Shown: positions 1 to 8,615, counted from the first letter of the stretch. The stretch is 43,068 nt of DNA from Clostridium sp. (GCF_030532265.1 NZ_JAUNLM010000006.1:23347-66414), one strand, 5' to 3'. Program-made: numbers and translations. The notes: generated from the sequence alone by a model not told the origin.

Positions 1-21
1 ATTTATATCAATTATTCATAA

Positions 22-49
22 AAAAAGAGAGAGACTAAGTCTCTCCCTC
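22..49 (-). terminator. Terminator of the rbs-type operon
   Basis: Read on the minus strand, a GAGAGAC/GTCTCTC stem with a 3-nt loop, extended by a few wobble and A-U pairs, is followed by a run of T. It lies about 30 bases after the stop codon of the binding-protein gene and closes the three-gene operon. Confidence 0.8.
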
Positions 50-78
50 TTAAGATATAATTAAAATATAATTATTTA

Positions 79-1086
79 TTATTTTTTACCTAATGGATAT
101 AATAATTTTTGAATATCATCATTTTCAAAATTATCTAGACTTACATAAGTAGCTCCAGTATCTATTCTTTTTTCAACATTTTTACCTTCTAATACATCAT
201 TAGCAGCTTTAACTCCTAAATATCCCATATTATATGGATTTTGAACAACGAAGCCATCAATTACTTTTTCTTTTAAGAAAGCAATTTCTTGATCTGATGA
301 ATCAAATCCTATTAATGTTATATCGTCTAATTTTCCTTTTTCCTTAACAGCTGTAGCAACACCTACAACAGCCCCTTCATTTGTTGCATATAATCCTTTT
401 AAGTCTGGATTAGCTGTCATTATATCTGTAGCTTTAGCAAGTGCTAATGCATGGTCTCCATCTGAATATTGTATTGAAACTATTTCTATATCTTTATGAT
501 TTTTTTCTATCTCTTCTTTAAATCCATCTCTTCTTTCTTGAGCAGTTGATGTTCCTTCATTATGAGCAACTATTGCAACCTTTCCTTTGCCACCGATTCG
601 TTTAGACATTTCTTTTGCTGCAATTGCTCCTGCTGCTTTGTTATCAGTAGCAACAAAACTCTTTTGAATATCTGAATCTAAATCTGAGTCAAAAGTTATT
701 ACTGGAATACCTTTTTCTTCTGCCTTTTGAACTACTGGTAATAAAGCCTTATTATCAAGAGGAGCAAGCATTATAGCTTTAGCTTGTTTTGTTATTGCAT
801 TTTCAACCATCTCTATTTGTCTGTCAACTTCTGTTTCACTATCTGGACCTTCAAAAGTTACTTTTATCCCAAGTTCTTCAGCTGCTTTTTGTGTTCCCTG
901 TTCTACAGTCTTCCAAAATTCATGTTGATATCCTTTTGATATAACTGCAATATAAGTGTCATCCTTTTTTCCTTCTGTTCCACCTGATGAATCTCCTGTT
1001 CCTTGACCTCCTGAACTACATCCAACAACTCCAACTGCAAGCACTGCTGCTGTAGCAACCATAGCCACAAGTTTTTTTAATTTCAT
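79..1086 (-). CDS. rbsB: Sugar ABC transporter substrate-binding lipoprotein, RbsB-like
   Basis: This 335-residue protein is an extracytoplasmic sugar-binding lipoprotein that delivers a monosaccharide to the RbsA/RbsC importer. The N-terminus has a lysine-rich head, a hydrophobic stretch and a VVGC lipobox with the lipidated cysteine at residue 23. A low-complexity Gly/Ser linker follows, then a periplasmic-binding-protein type 1 fold (LacI/RbsB family) with the typical QIEMVENAI, KAIMLAPLD and IGFDSSDQ stretches. It is the last gene of the rbsA-rbsC-rbsB order. Ribose is the usual family substrate, but no rbsK, rbsD or rbsR is nearby and a FucU-like mutarotase is divergent, so another sugar is possible. 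The family call is secure and the substrate is inferred. Confidence 0.9.
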   Translation of the reverse strand: MKLKKLVAMVATAAVLAVGVVGCSSGGQGTGDSSGGTEGKKDDTYIAVISKGYQHEFWKTVEQGTQKAAEELGIKVTFEGPDSETEVDRQIEMVENAITKQAKAIMLAPLDNKALLPVVQKAEEKGIPVITFDSDLDSDIQKSFVATDNKAAGAIAAKEMSKRIGGKGKVAIVAHNEGTSTAQERRDGFKEEIEKNHKDIEIVSIQYSDGDHALALAKATDIMTANPDLKGLYATNEGAVVGVATAVKEKGKLDDITLIGFDSSDQEIAFLKEKVIDGFVVQNPYNMGYLGVKAANDVLEGKNVEKRIDTGATYVSLDNFENDDIQKLLYPLGKK

Positions 1087-1162
1087 AAATCATACCCTCC
1101 CACAAACTTTATGTTTTAATTTAATTAATTATTTATTTTAATAACTAACTAACAATTAATAA

Positions 1163-2143
1163 CTATCTCTTTTTCTTTCTAAGCATATCTACATATACAG
1201 CACCTATAACAACTGCTCCCATAGCAAGCATTTGCCAGTTTTGTGATACATTCATTAGATTAAGACCATTTTTTAATACACCCATTATAAAAGCACCAAG
1301 AATAGTTCCTGTTATTGAACCCTCTCCTCCACTTAAAGATGTTCCTCCAATAACAACAGCTGCTATTGCATCTAATTCATATCCTTCTCCAGCAGTTGGC
1401 TGACCTGAATTTATTCTTGCAGCCATTACAATACCAGCAATAGCACACATAAGTCCACAATACATATATACAAATAATTTAGTTTTTAATACATTTATAC
1501 CAGATAATCTTGCTGCTTCCTCATTACTTCCTATTGCATAAGTATATCTTCCAATTAAAGTTTTCTTTAATATAAATCCTGATATAATAGCTAATACAAT
1601 TAAATATATTACAGGATAAGGAATAATTCCAAATAACTTTCCTTGAGATATAGTTGAAAAAGTTGGCGCTGAATCAAAATATACTGGTTTTGCATTAGTA
1701 AGTACTAAAGTTAGTCCTCTAGCCATCATCATTGAACCAAGAGTTGCTATAAAAGGTGGTAAATTAAACTTCCCAATAAGCAAACCGTTTACAGTACCAA
1801 ATAGCATACCAACTAATATAGCAAGTATTACAGCAACTGTAATGCTCATTCCTTTACTTATAAAAAGTCCTGCGGAAACACCACTTAATGCAATTATTGC
1901 ACCTAATGATAAATCTATACCTGAAGTTATAATAACAAAAGTAACCCCTATAGCCATTATTCCTATTACAGCAGTTTGTAATGCTATTGTTATTATATTA
2001 TCTACATTTAAAAAATGCGGTGTTGCAACTGAGAAAAATAAACACATTAAAAGCAAACTTATACCTGCTGCCATTTTCTGTAATAGTGCTTTATTATCTT
2101 TTTTATCACTATTTAATACTTTCTTATTTTTAATAGCTTCCAT
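1163..2143 (-). CDS. rbsC: Sugar ABC transporter permease, RbsC-like
   Basis: This 326-residue integral membrane protein forms the translocation channel of the importer. It has about eight to ten hydrophobic segments and the BPD_transp_2 signatures of RbsC: GIDLSLGAIIALSGV near residue 75, the NGLLIGKFNLPPFIATLG stretch near 120, the YAIGSNEEAARLSGI cytoplasmic loop that contacts the ATPase, and AAVVIGGTSLSGGEGS near 263. Length and order match RbsC of Bacillus and E. coli. The gene begins 24 bases after rbsA behind a GGGGGAG ribosome site and is followed after 76 bases by rbsB, so the three are co-transcribed. The family is certain and the sugar is not. Confidence 0.92.
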   Translation of the reverse strand: MEAIKNKKVLNSDKKDNKALLQKMAAGISLLLMCLFFSVATPHFLNVDNIITIALQTAVIGIMAIGVTFVIITSGIDLSLGAIIALSGVSAGLFISKGMSITVAVILAILVGMLFGTVNGLLIGKFNLPPFIATLGSMMMARGLTLVLTNAKPVYFDSAPTFSTISQGKLFGIIPYPVIYLIVLAIISGFILKKTLIGRYTYAIGSNEEAARLSGINVLKTKLFVYMYCGLMCAIAGIVMAARINSGQPTAGEGYELDAIAAVVIGGTSLSGGEGSITGTILGAFIMGVLKNGLNLMNVSQNWQMLAMGAVVIGAVYVDMLRKKKR

Positions 2144-2167
2144 ACCAAAAATCTCCCCCTAAAATTA

Positions 2168-3658
2168 TTAACTATTAGATGCTAAGCTCATTATTTTTTC
2201 TTGTGTAGCATCTTTTATATCAAGTTCTCCTGTTTTCTTACCTTCATGCATTACAATAATTCTATCACTCATCCCTAAAATTTCAGGTAATTCAGAAGAA
2301 ATCATAATAATAGCAACCCCTTTTTCAGCTAATTCTTTCATTAAAGTATATACTTCATATTTAGCACCAACATCTATTCCTCTTGTTGGCTCATCGAATA
2401 TAAGAACTTTAGTATCTCTGCAAAGCCATCTTCCTATTAATACTTTCTGCTGATTTCCACCACTTAAAAACTTAGTTTTTTGACTTAAAGATGGTGTTTT
2501 AGTTTTTAAATCATTAATTTTTTCATTTGATATCTTTTTGCATAGTTTATCGTTTACAACAGATAATTTACTGTATTCTTTTATATTTGCAATAACAGTA
2601 TTAAACTCTACATCTAAATCTAATAAAAGTCCATCTCTCTTTCTATCTTCTGATAAATATGCTATTTGATTTTTTATTGCATCTACTGGTGATTTTATTT
2701 TTATTTTATTTCCTTCTAAATAGAATTCTCCTGAATCAATAGGATCAGCTCCAAAGATTGCTCTTGCAACTTCAGTTCTTCCAGCTCCCATAAGCCCTGC
2801 AAATCCTAATATTTCTCCTTTTTTAACGCTAAAGCTTACATCATGTAACTTACCTTTTCTGTTTATATTTTTGGCTTCAAATACTACTTCTCCTATATTT
2901 GGCTCTCTTTTTGGATATTGATCTTTTATATCTCTTCCAACCATCATTTTAATAATTTCATTTATATCTACATCTTTCCATATTCTAGTTCCTATATAAC
3001 TTCCATCTCTAAGTACAGTTATTCTATCTGCAATATGCTTAAACTCCTCCATTCTATGAGAAATATAAACTATTCCAACCCCTTCTTTTTTTAATTTTTT
3101 TATTATTTTAAATAAATCTTCAATTTCTGACTCTGTAAGTGCTGATGTTGGTTCATCTAATAATAAAACTTCTGATTTAAATGCTAATGCTTTCGCAATT
3201 TCAACCATTTGTTGTTCTGCTACACTTAAATTATCAACTCTCTCATTAGGGTCAATGCTTAAGTTCAATGATTTTAATACATTTTCTGTATCTTTAATCA
3301 TTTTTTTTTCATCAATAATAAATTTATTTTTCTTTGGCTCTCTACCTATATATATATTTTGAGCTACTGTAAGATGAGGTAATAAATTAAATTCTTGATG
3401 TATTATAGATACACCACGCTCTGCTGCTTCTTTAGGATTTTTTACATTAAATTCTTTTCCTTTAAATAGTATATTTCCCGAATCCTTTTTATAGACTCCT
3501 GTTAGTACTTTCATAAGTGTTGATTTTCCAGCACCATTTTCTCCAATAAGAACATGTACTTCTCCTTTTAAGACTTCAAGCTTTGCATTTTTTAAAGCTT
3601 GTACCCCTGGAAAGGCTTTATCTATTCCTTCCATCTTTAGCAATACTTGCTTTGACAT
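2168..3658 (-). CDS. rbsA: Sugar ABC transporter ATP-binding protein, RbsA-like
   Basis: This 496-residue tandem ATPase energises monosaccharide import. The first nucleotide-binding domain has Walker A GENGAGKST, a degenerate signature LSVAEQQMVEIAKAL and Walker B LLLDEPTSAL. The second has the degenerate P-loop GLMGAGRTE, signature LSGGNQQKVLIGRWL and Walker B VLIFDEPTRGID. This asymmetry is normal for the RbsA/MglA/AraG class. It is the first gene of the operon, with a GGGGAG ribosome site just before the ATG and a good promoter 60-100 bases upstream. RbsA-type ATPases are shared by ribose, galactose, xylose and autoinducer-2 systems, so the name gives the family rather than a proven substrate. 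Confidence 0.93.
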   Translation of the reverse strand: MSKQVLLKMEGIDKAFPGVQALKNAKLEVLKGEVHVLIGENGAGKSTLMKVLTGVYKKDSGNILFKGKEFNVKNPKEAAERGVSIIHQEFNLLPHLTVAQNIYIGREPKKNKFIIDEKKMIKDTENVLKSLNLSIDPNERVDNLSVAEQQMVEIAKALAFKSEVLLLDEPTSALTESEIEDLFKIIKKLKKEGVGIVYISHRMEEFKHIADRITVLRDGSYIGTRIWKDVDINEIIKMMVGRDIKDQYPKREPNIGEVVFEAKNINRKGKLHDVSFSVKKGEILGFAGLMGAGRTEVARAIFGADPIDSGEFYLEGNKIKIKSPVDAIKNQIAYLSEDRKRDGLLLDLDVEFNTVIANIKEYSKLSVVNDKLCKKISNEKINDLKTKTPSLSQKTKFLSGGNQQKVLIGRWLCRDTKVLIFDEPTRGIDVGAKYEVYTLMKELAEKGVAIIMISSELPEILGMSDRIIVMHEGKKTGELDIKDATQEKIMSLASNS

Positions 3659-3724
3659 TTAATCACTCCCCGCACCCCTTTTTTTGTTTATGTTGTTTTA
3701 TTTTTATTCAATTTACTTTATATA

Positions 3725-3753
3725 ATTATACCTTTTTTTTCCAATTATCACAA
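3725..3753 (-). promoter_or_regulatory. Promoter of the rbs-type operon
   Basis: On the minus strand a -35 TTGTGA (3748-3753) and a perfect -10 TATAAT (3725-3730) are separated by 17 bases, reading toward rbsA. It is back to back with the fucU promoter, with the -35 boxes only 17 bases apart. Confidence 0.65.
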
Positions 3754-3754
3754 C

Positions 3755-3770
3755 ATAAATTTTAATTTAT
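3755..3770. promoter_or_regulatory. Palindrome between divergent promoters, candidate operator
   Basis: ATAAATT, two bases, then AATTTAT form a perfect 7+2+7 inverted repeat lying exactly between the two outward-facing -35 boxes of rbsA and fucU. The position suits an operator that controls both genes. The sequence is pure A/T in an A/T-rich region, so chance is a real alternative. Confidence 0.3.
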
Positions 3771-3799
3771 TTGAATTTTTACCATATTTTGTTTATAAT
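3771..3799 (+). promoter_or_regulatory. Promoter of fucU
   Basis: A -35 TTGAAT (3771-3776) and a perfect -10 TATAAT (3794-3799) with a 17-base spacer sit 43 bases upstream of the fucU ATG. Because the promoter lies here, the open frame that extends upstream to 3771 is not translated and the gene starts at 3843. Confidence 0.7.
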
Positions 3800-3842
3800 G
3801 TTTTTGTATTCTTTTATTTTATATTCAAAGGAGAGTGTTTTT

Positions 3843-4268
3843 ATGTTAAAAAAAATTCCTTCAATTATTTCACCTGAACTTATAAAAATACTTATGGAAA
3901 TGGGACATGGAGATACAATAGTTATTGCAGATGGCAATTTTCCTTCATCTTCTTGCGCAAAAAGGTTAGTTAGATTAGATGGACATAATGTTCCTGAAAT
4001 TTTAGAAGCCATATTAACTTTATTTCCATTAGATACTTATTCAGAAAAACCAGTAAAACTAATGAATGTACTTCCAGGTGATAATTTCGTTCCTAATATT
4101 TGGGATACTTATAAAACCATTATAAAAAAAGAATTTTCACCTTTTGATTCTTTTGGATTTATAGAAAGATTTGATTTTTATGAAGAAGCAAAGAAAGCAT
4201 ACGCTGTTATAGCAACATCAGAAAAAGCTCTTTATGCTAATATAATTTTAACTAAGGGTGTAATTTAG
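3843..4268 (+). CDS. fucU: L-fucose mutarotase family protein (RbsD/FucU), FucU-like
   Basis: This 141-residue protein belongs to the RbsD/FucU family, which interconverts anomers of free monosaccharides. It is closest in pattern to E. coli FucU: ISPELIKILMEMGHGD near residue 8 with the catalytic-loop histidine, the IADGNFP loop, RLDGHNVPEILEAIL, FDFYEEAKKAYAVI and the C-terminal YANIILTKGVI. RbsD lacks several of these. The start is chosen from AAAGGAG at 3827-3833, nine bases before the ATG; the frame is open further upstream, but that part holds the promoter. It stands alone on the plus strand, divergent from the rbs-type importer, which suggests that it conditions the sugar that importer brings in. 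The family is secure; fucose specificity is inferred from the FucU-like motifs. Confidence 0.88.
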   Translation: MLKKIPSIISPELIKILMEMGHGDTIVIADGNFPSSSCAKRLVRLDGHNVPEILEAILTLFPLDTYSEKPVKLMNVLPGDNFVPNIWDTYKTIIKKEFSPFDSFGFIERFDFYEEAKKAYAVIATSEKALYANIILTKGVI

Positions 4269-4272
4269 ATAA

Positions 4273-4306
4273 AAAAATTGGCACTTTAATTAAAGTGCCA
4301 ATTTTT
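4273..4306. terminator. Bidirectional terminator between fucU and the PBP gene
   Basis: A 15-base perfect inverted repeat (4273-4287 with 4292-4306) around a GGCAC/GTGCC core has a 4-base AATT loop. T runs lie on both strands. It closes fucU on the plus strand and the PBP gene on the minus strand. Confidence 0.9.
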
Positions 4307-4312
4307 AATATG

Positions 4313-6325
4313 TTATTTTAAATAATATTCTAATACATTTCTTACTTTAGGAACAACAGCATGAGAACCACCTTTTTCTTTAACATCTTCAAGAATCATA
4401 GAAATTGTAATTTTTGATCCTTTAACATCTGTTGCTATAAACCATCCATTTTCTGTTCCCTTTTTATCATTTTGACTCTTTTTAATTTCTGCTGTTCCTG
4501 TTTTTCCTGCTAATTCTTGACCTGGTATTTTAGCATCTGTGGCAGTACCACCTTCACTATTTATAGGTTCTTTAAATGCATTTATTAAATCATTTAAATA
4601 TTTTTTCTCTATTGTTTGTTTTTTAAATATTTCTTCTTTATTATTTATACTTGTAACCAATCTTGGTTTCATTATATTCCCTTCATTTGATAAAGTACTA
4701 TAAGCAAGTGTCATATTTAAAGGGGTAACCAAAACTTGACCTTGACCATATCCACTATCTGCTAATGCTATTTCACTCTCTATTTTCCCGTTATTTGAAA
4801 TTTGTGAAGTTTCCATTGGATATCCAAAATCTATTTTTTCTCCTATTCCAAATTTCTTAGCTCCTTCAATAAACTTATCACTTCCAAGGTCTACTGCAAC
4901 TTGAGCAAAATATATATTATCAGAATACTTAACAGCATCATTTAAATTTACTGATTTACCTGAATTTTTAACTCTTGTAACCTTATAATCACCCCATGAA
5001 CTATCTTTTTGCCAACTTAATCCCTTTATATCTTTTTTATCATTTGCTTTTATAACTCCATCTTGGATTCCTGTAGTTGCAGTTATAAGCTTAAATGTAG
5101 AGCCTGGTGAATAAAGTTTTGTAAATCTATTTTCATAAGCCGCATTTTTTGTATCCTCTAATTCTTTCTTTTGAGTTTTTGTCATATAAGTTGTAAACAT
5201 ATTTGAATCATAAGAAGGTGAACTTACCATAGCTAATACTTCGCCTGTTTTAGGATTTAATGCAGTAGATGCTCCCTTTTCTCCATTTATTTCTCTATAT
5301 ATTTTCTTTTGAAGATTTGAATCTATAGAAATTGTTATATCACTTCCATTCTTAGGATCTTTATTAGCAACTTCTATTTTTTCGTCTCCTCTTTCAATAT
5401 ATATTTTCCCTCCATTTTCACATCTTAACTTATCTTCATAAACTTGTTCTAATCCACTTTTACCAATTAAACTATGTGTATTATACCCTTTGTCTTTATT
5501 TTTTTCTAACTCCTCTTTTGTAATAGGTCCTACATATCCTACTAATCTACCAAACGCTTCTCCCCCACTATAAACTCTTGATATAGAATTTTGAATTAAT
5601 ATTCCATCCTCATCACGATTTTTTAAACTATTAAGTTTTGAATCATTAGGTAATATTTTAACTATTTCTACAAAATGACTTGGATTGCTATTTGAATCTA
5701 ATTTTTTAATTATTGTATCTTCACTTATGTCTAAAGCTCTTGCTATTTCTTTTATTTTTTCATCTTTATTTTGTCTATTAAATATAGCTGGATGTATACC
5801 AACAATATTAATTTTTCCATCCTCTGCTAAAGCTTTCCCGTCTTTATCTAATATTTTACCTCTTACTGCATTTACGGTATTAACTTTTATTTTATCTCCC
5901 TCTTGCATGTTAGGAAAAATCAAATTATCATTCCACTTTATTTTATAATCTTTATCTTCTTTTACTAAAGTAACTTTAAAATCATCTAATTTTAGATTTC
6001 CAGCTACTGTATCCATAGTTAAAGAAAATGGAATAATTACATCATTATTTTCTTTTGTAGCCTCACCTAGTTTAATATTAATATTACTAGCATTCATAGC
6101 TCCATATATATTTCCAAGCCTTTGAACAAATGTTGTTTCATCAATAGTACCTTTTGAATCTTTGCTAAGCATATCATACATACCCTTATAATCTAAACTT
6201 TGCCACTTGTCTTTATACTGATTAAAAGCATCAATAGCTTTACTTTTACTAGAACATCCCATAAAGGATACCGTTAGTAAAAATGTTATAAAAGCTATAA
6301 AATAAATTTTTTTGTTAAATTTCAT
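4313..6325 (-). CDS. Class B penicillin-binding lipoprotein with MecA_N domain (peptidoglycan transpeptidase)
   Basis: This 670-residue protein cross-links septal or lateral peptidoglycan outside the membrane. A hydrophobic N-terminus ends in an FMGC lipobox (Cys24), so it appears lipid-anchored. Residues about 28-140 form an NTF2-like MecA_N domain, 145-320 the PBP dimer domain (NAVRGKILDKDG), and 340-665 the transpeptidase. The active-site motifs are intact: STFK 409-412 with Ser409, SDN 468-470 and KTGT 608-611. This architecture matches Bacillus PbpC (PBP3), Staphylococcus PBP2a and Enterococcus PBP5, several of which have low beta-lactam affinity; whether this one does cannot be read here. 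It lies 36 bases after the RelA/SpoT-domain gene with a good GGAGGGG site, so they are probably co-transcribed. Confidence 0.92.
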   Translation of the reverse strand: MKFNKKIYFIAFITFLLTVSFMGCSSKSKAIDAFNQYKDKWQSLDYKGMYDMLSKDSKGTIDETTFVQRLGNIYGAMNASNINIKLGEATKENNDVIIPFSLTMDTVAGNLKLDDFKVTLVKEDKDYKIKWNDNLIFPNMQEGDKIKVNTVNAVRGKILDKDGKALAEDGKINIVGIHPAIFNRQNKDEKIKEIARALDISEDTIIKKLDSNSNPSHFVEIVKILPNDSKLNSLKNRDEDGILIQNSISRVYSGGEAFGRLVGYVGPITKEELEKNKDKGYNTHSLIGKSGLEQVYEDKLRCENGGKIYIERGDEKIEVANKDPKNGSDITISIDSNLQKKIYREINGEKGASTALNPKTGEVLAMVSSPSYDSNMFTTYMTKTQKKELEDTKNAAYENRFTKLYSPGSTFKLITATTGIQDGVIKANDKKDIKGLSWQKDSSWGDYKVTRVKNSGKSVNLNDAVKYSDNIYFAQVAVDLGSDKFIEGAKKFGIGEKIDFGYPMETSQISNNGKIESEIALADSGYGQGQVLVTPLNMTLAYSTLSNEGNIMKPRLVTSINNKEEIFKKQTIEKKYLNDLINAFKEPINSEGGTATDAKIPGQELAGKTGTAEIKKSQNDKKGTENGWFIATDVKGSKITISMILEDVKEKGGSHAVVPKVRNVLEYYLK

Positions 6326-6361
6326 AATACCCCTCCATCCAATCTAATTATTTTATGATAA

Positions 6362-7183
6362 TTAGATAATATTATTCTTCTCTTTTAACCTTTGAATCTC
6401 ATAATCCTTTTCCTTAATTAAATTCTTATACATATTTTCTTTTATATTCCATTCATTTTTATTCCACTCTTTACTAAGAGTATTTATAAGAGATGCCATT
6501 TCATCAGCACTTCCTACTATCCTATTAAATAATAAAAGATTAGATTTTAATATTTCTGGAATTTCATTATGAGAATATCTAAGTCTATGATCAATTTCAC
6601 CATATCCTTCTTCAAATATAGTTCTAACCTGTATTTCTGCTATAACTTTTTTATTAGTTGGATAAAACTCAACTAAGTAATGTACTGACCTATATCCTGA
6701 TTGTCTTGATCTAACCTCTATCCCAAGTTTATTAAATATCTCAGTATTATCTCCTTCTCTAACATTAGCTGTTATTTCTATAACCTTCCATGTATTTATT
6801 ATAAAATCATGTATTTCTTTCCACTGTTCTTTAAAAATATGTATTACCCTAATTCCAATTAAATCATTTATTTCATCTTTATAGTTATTTACTGTAAATT
6901 CAAAATCACCCCCATATTTTTCTTTCCTATCTTTTGTTTTTCTTACAATCTTTTCTATAAGCCTATCACTTGCTTTTATTCTAGACTTTACAGAATGAAT
7001 ACATTCGTTTGCCCTTAATATGTTTGCTATAAAATTAGCTTGATTTTCATAAGACTCTAAATATTCTATATAGTCTTTATATATTTCTTCTAAGTTTTTA
7101 ATATTTATATTGTTTTCTTCTATAATTGTTTCACAATGACTGTATTTTTTTAAAAATTCTTGTATTTCAAATTTATTTTTCAT
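6362..7183 (-). CDS. RelA/SpoT-domain protein, putative small alarmone synthetase
   Basis: This 273-residue protein carries a RelA/SpoT synthetase domain but no HD hydrolase, TGS or ACT domain, so it is a stand-alone small alarmone synthetase candidate that moves pyrophosphate from ATP to GTP or GDP. Visible motifs are DLIGIRV 107-113, SGYRSVHY 162-169, EIQVRT 183-188 and EIDHRLRY 196-203. A helical N-terminal region of about 60 residues and a charged coiled-coil tail after about 235 make it longer than typical RelP or RelQ. It lacks the FWA signature those proteins carry before the EHxLxY motif, so it is a distinct subgroup; toxic SAS enzymes are an alternative. It is the first gene of a probable operon with the PBP gene. 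Confidence 0.82.
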   Translation of the reverse strand: MKNKFEIQEFLKKYSHCETIIEENNINIKNLEEIYKDYIEYLESYENQANFIANILRANECIHSVKSRIKASDRLIEKIVRKTKDRKEKYGGDFEFTVNNYKDEINDLIGIRVIHIFKEQWKEIHDFIINTWKVIEITANVREGDNTEIFNKLGIEVRSRQSGYRSVHYLVEFYPTNKKVIAEIQVRTIFEEGYGEIDHRLRYSHNEIPEILKSNLLLFNRIVGSADEMASLINTLSKEWNKNEWNIKENMYKNLIKEKDYEIQRLKEKNNII

Positions 7184-7217
7184 AAATATTTCTCCTAAAT
7201 TTAAACATTACATTTAT

Positions 7218-7226
7218 ATTATATCA
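7218..7226 (-). promoter_or_regulatory. Extended -10 promoter of the alarmone synthetase gene
   Basis: The minus strand carries TGATATAAT, an extended -10 (TGN plus a perfect TATAAT), 35 bases upstream of the start codon. No good -35 is visible at the right distance, as expected when the extended -10 compensates. Confidence 0.45.
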
Positions 7227-7316
7227 CTAAATTTTATTAATAACTTATAACATAACTTATACTAAGTAACTTTTTAAAAATTAAAATTTCATATTTATAA
7301 ATTACTAAAAAAATAA

Positions 7317-7345
7317 AAAAGGTTAGGAATTAATCCTAACCTTTT
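7317..7345 (-). terminator. Terminator of pepT
   Basis: AAAAGGTTAGGA and TCCTAACCTTTT form a 12-base perfect stem with a 5-base loop. On the minus strand it is followed by T-rich sequence. It begins 9 bases after the pepT stop codon. Confidence 0.85.
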
Positions 7346-7354
7346 AAACTCATT

Positions 7355-8581
7355 TTATTTTTCACCATAAAGTTTAATTATGTTTACAATAGTTTCTACT
7401 GCTTTTTCCATAGATTCTACTGCTATATATTCATATCTTCCATGGAAATTTTCTCCACCAGTAAACATATTTGGAGTTGGAAGTCCCATAAATGATAATC
7501 TAGCTCCATCTGTACCTCCTCTTATTGGTACAACATCTGGAGTTATATTTGCCATTTCCATTGCCTTTTTAGCAGTTTCAACTATATGCATTACAGGTTC
7601 TATTTTTTCTTTCATATTTCTATATTGCTCTTTTATTTCAACTTTAACTGTTCCTTCACCATAAACTTCATTTAATTTCTTTTCAGCATTTTTAAATTCC
7701 TCTATTCTTCTATTAAAAGTATCTTCAAAGAAATCTCTTATTATAAATGACATTTCAGTATTTTCTACCGTTCCATTTATACTTATAAGGAATGAAAATC
7801 CTTCATATCCTTCTGTTTTTTCTGGAACTTCATCAAGAGGTAACATGCTTAAAAATTCATATGCCACTAGTGATGAATTAATCATTTTATTTTTAGCACT
7901 TCCTGGATGTACATTTTTTCCCTTAATAACAACCTTTGCACCTGCTGCATTGAAGTTTTCATATTCTAATTCTCCAAGCGCTCCTCCATCTACAGTATAT
8001 GCAAAATCTGCTCCAAAGCCTTCTACATCAAATTTATCAGCACCTCTACCAACTTCTTCATCTGGAGTAAATCCAATCTTAATATCTCCATGCTTAATTT
8101 CTGGATGATTTATTAAATACTCTACAGCTGTTATTATTTCTGATATTCCAGCCTTATCATCTGCTCCTAAAAGAGTTGTACCATCTGTTGTTATTAAAGT
8201 TTTTCCAACATAATTTTTAAGCTCTGGAAATTCTTTCGGATCTAGATTTATATTTAACTTTTCATTTAAAACTATAACATCTCCATTATAATCTTTAACA
8301 AATTGAGGTTTTACATTTTCTCCACTCATATCAGGAGCTGTATCCATATGTGATATAAAACCTATAGTAGGAATTTTTTTATCAGTGTTAGCCTTAAGTG
8401 TTGCATAAACATATCCAAACTCATCAAGTTTAACATCAGATAATCCTATCTCTTTTAACTCCTTTTCCAAAACTTTAGCTAAATCTAATTGACATTTTGT
8501 ACTTGGAATTGACTCAGATTCTTCATCTGACTTAGTGTTTATTTTTACATATTCTAAAAATCTTTCTTGAACTTTTTTCAT
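7355..8581 (-). CDS. pepT: Peptidase T (aminotripeptidase, M20 family)
   Basis: This 408-residue cytoplasmic zinc enzyme releases the N-terminal residue from tripeptides. M20 landmarks are present in order: ISHMDTAPD (zinc His and Asp), [10 protein letters not shown] (bridging Asp), PDEEVGRG (catalytic and zinc Glu), [17 protein letters not shown], and the C-terminal [13 protein letters not shown] with the last zinc His. Length equals that of known PepT. I set the start at the ATG at 8581 because AGGGGAG sits 8 bases upstream; an in-frame ATG six codons further up would overlap that ribosome site. It is a single-gene unit with a TATAAT box about 35 bases upstream and its own terminator. Confidence 0.95.
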   Translation of the reverse strand: MKKVQERFLEYVKINTKSDEESESIPSTKCQLDLAKVLEKELKEIGLSDVKLDEFGYVYATLKANTDKKIPTIGFISHMDTAPDMSGENVKPQFVKDYNGDVIVLNEKLNINLDPKEFPELKNYVGKTLITTDGTTLLGADDKAGISEIITAVEYLINHPEIKHGDIKIGFTPDEEVGRGADKFDVEGFGADFAYTVDGGALGELEYENFNAAGAKVVIKGKNVHPGSAKNKMINSSLVAYEFLSMLPLDEVPEKTEGYEGFSFLISINGTVENTEMSFIIRDFFEDTFNRRIEEFKNAEKKLNEVYGEGTVKVEIKEQYRNMKEKIEPVMHIVETAKKAMEMANITPDVVPIRGGTDGARLSFMGLPTPNMFTGGENFHGRYEYIAVESMEKAVETIVNIIKLYGEK

Positions 8582-8589
8582 ATTATAAT

Positions 8590-8596
8590 CTCCCCT
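8590..8596 (-). promoter_or_regulatory. Ribosome binding site that fixes the pepT start
   Basis: AGGGGAG on the minus strand lies 8 bases before the ATG at 8581. It overlaps the upstream in-frame ATG at 8599, which therefore cannot be the main start. Confidence 0.7.
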
Positions 8597-8615
8597 CATA
8601 TAATACTTTAATATA

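Noticed and set aside
3771-3842. Longer fucU protein beginning at a TTG at 3771
   Set aside because: The extra 24 codons coincide with the -35 and -10 boxes, and a good ribosome site precedes the ATG at 3843.
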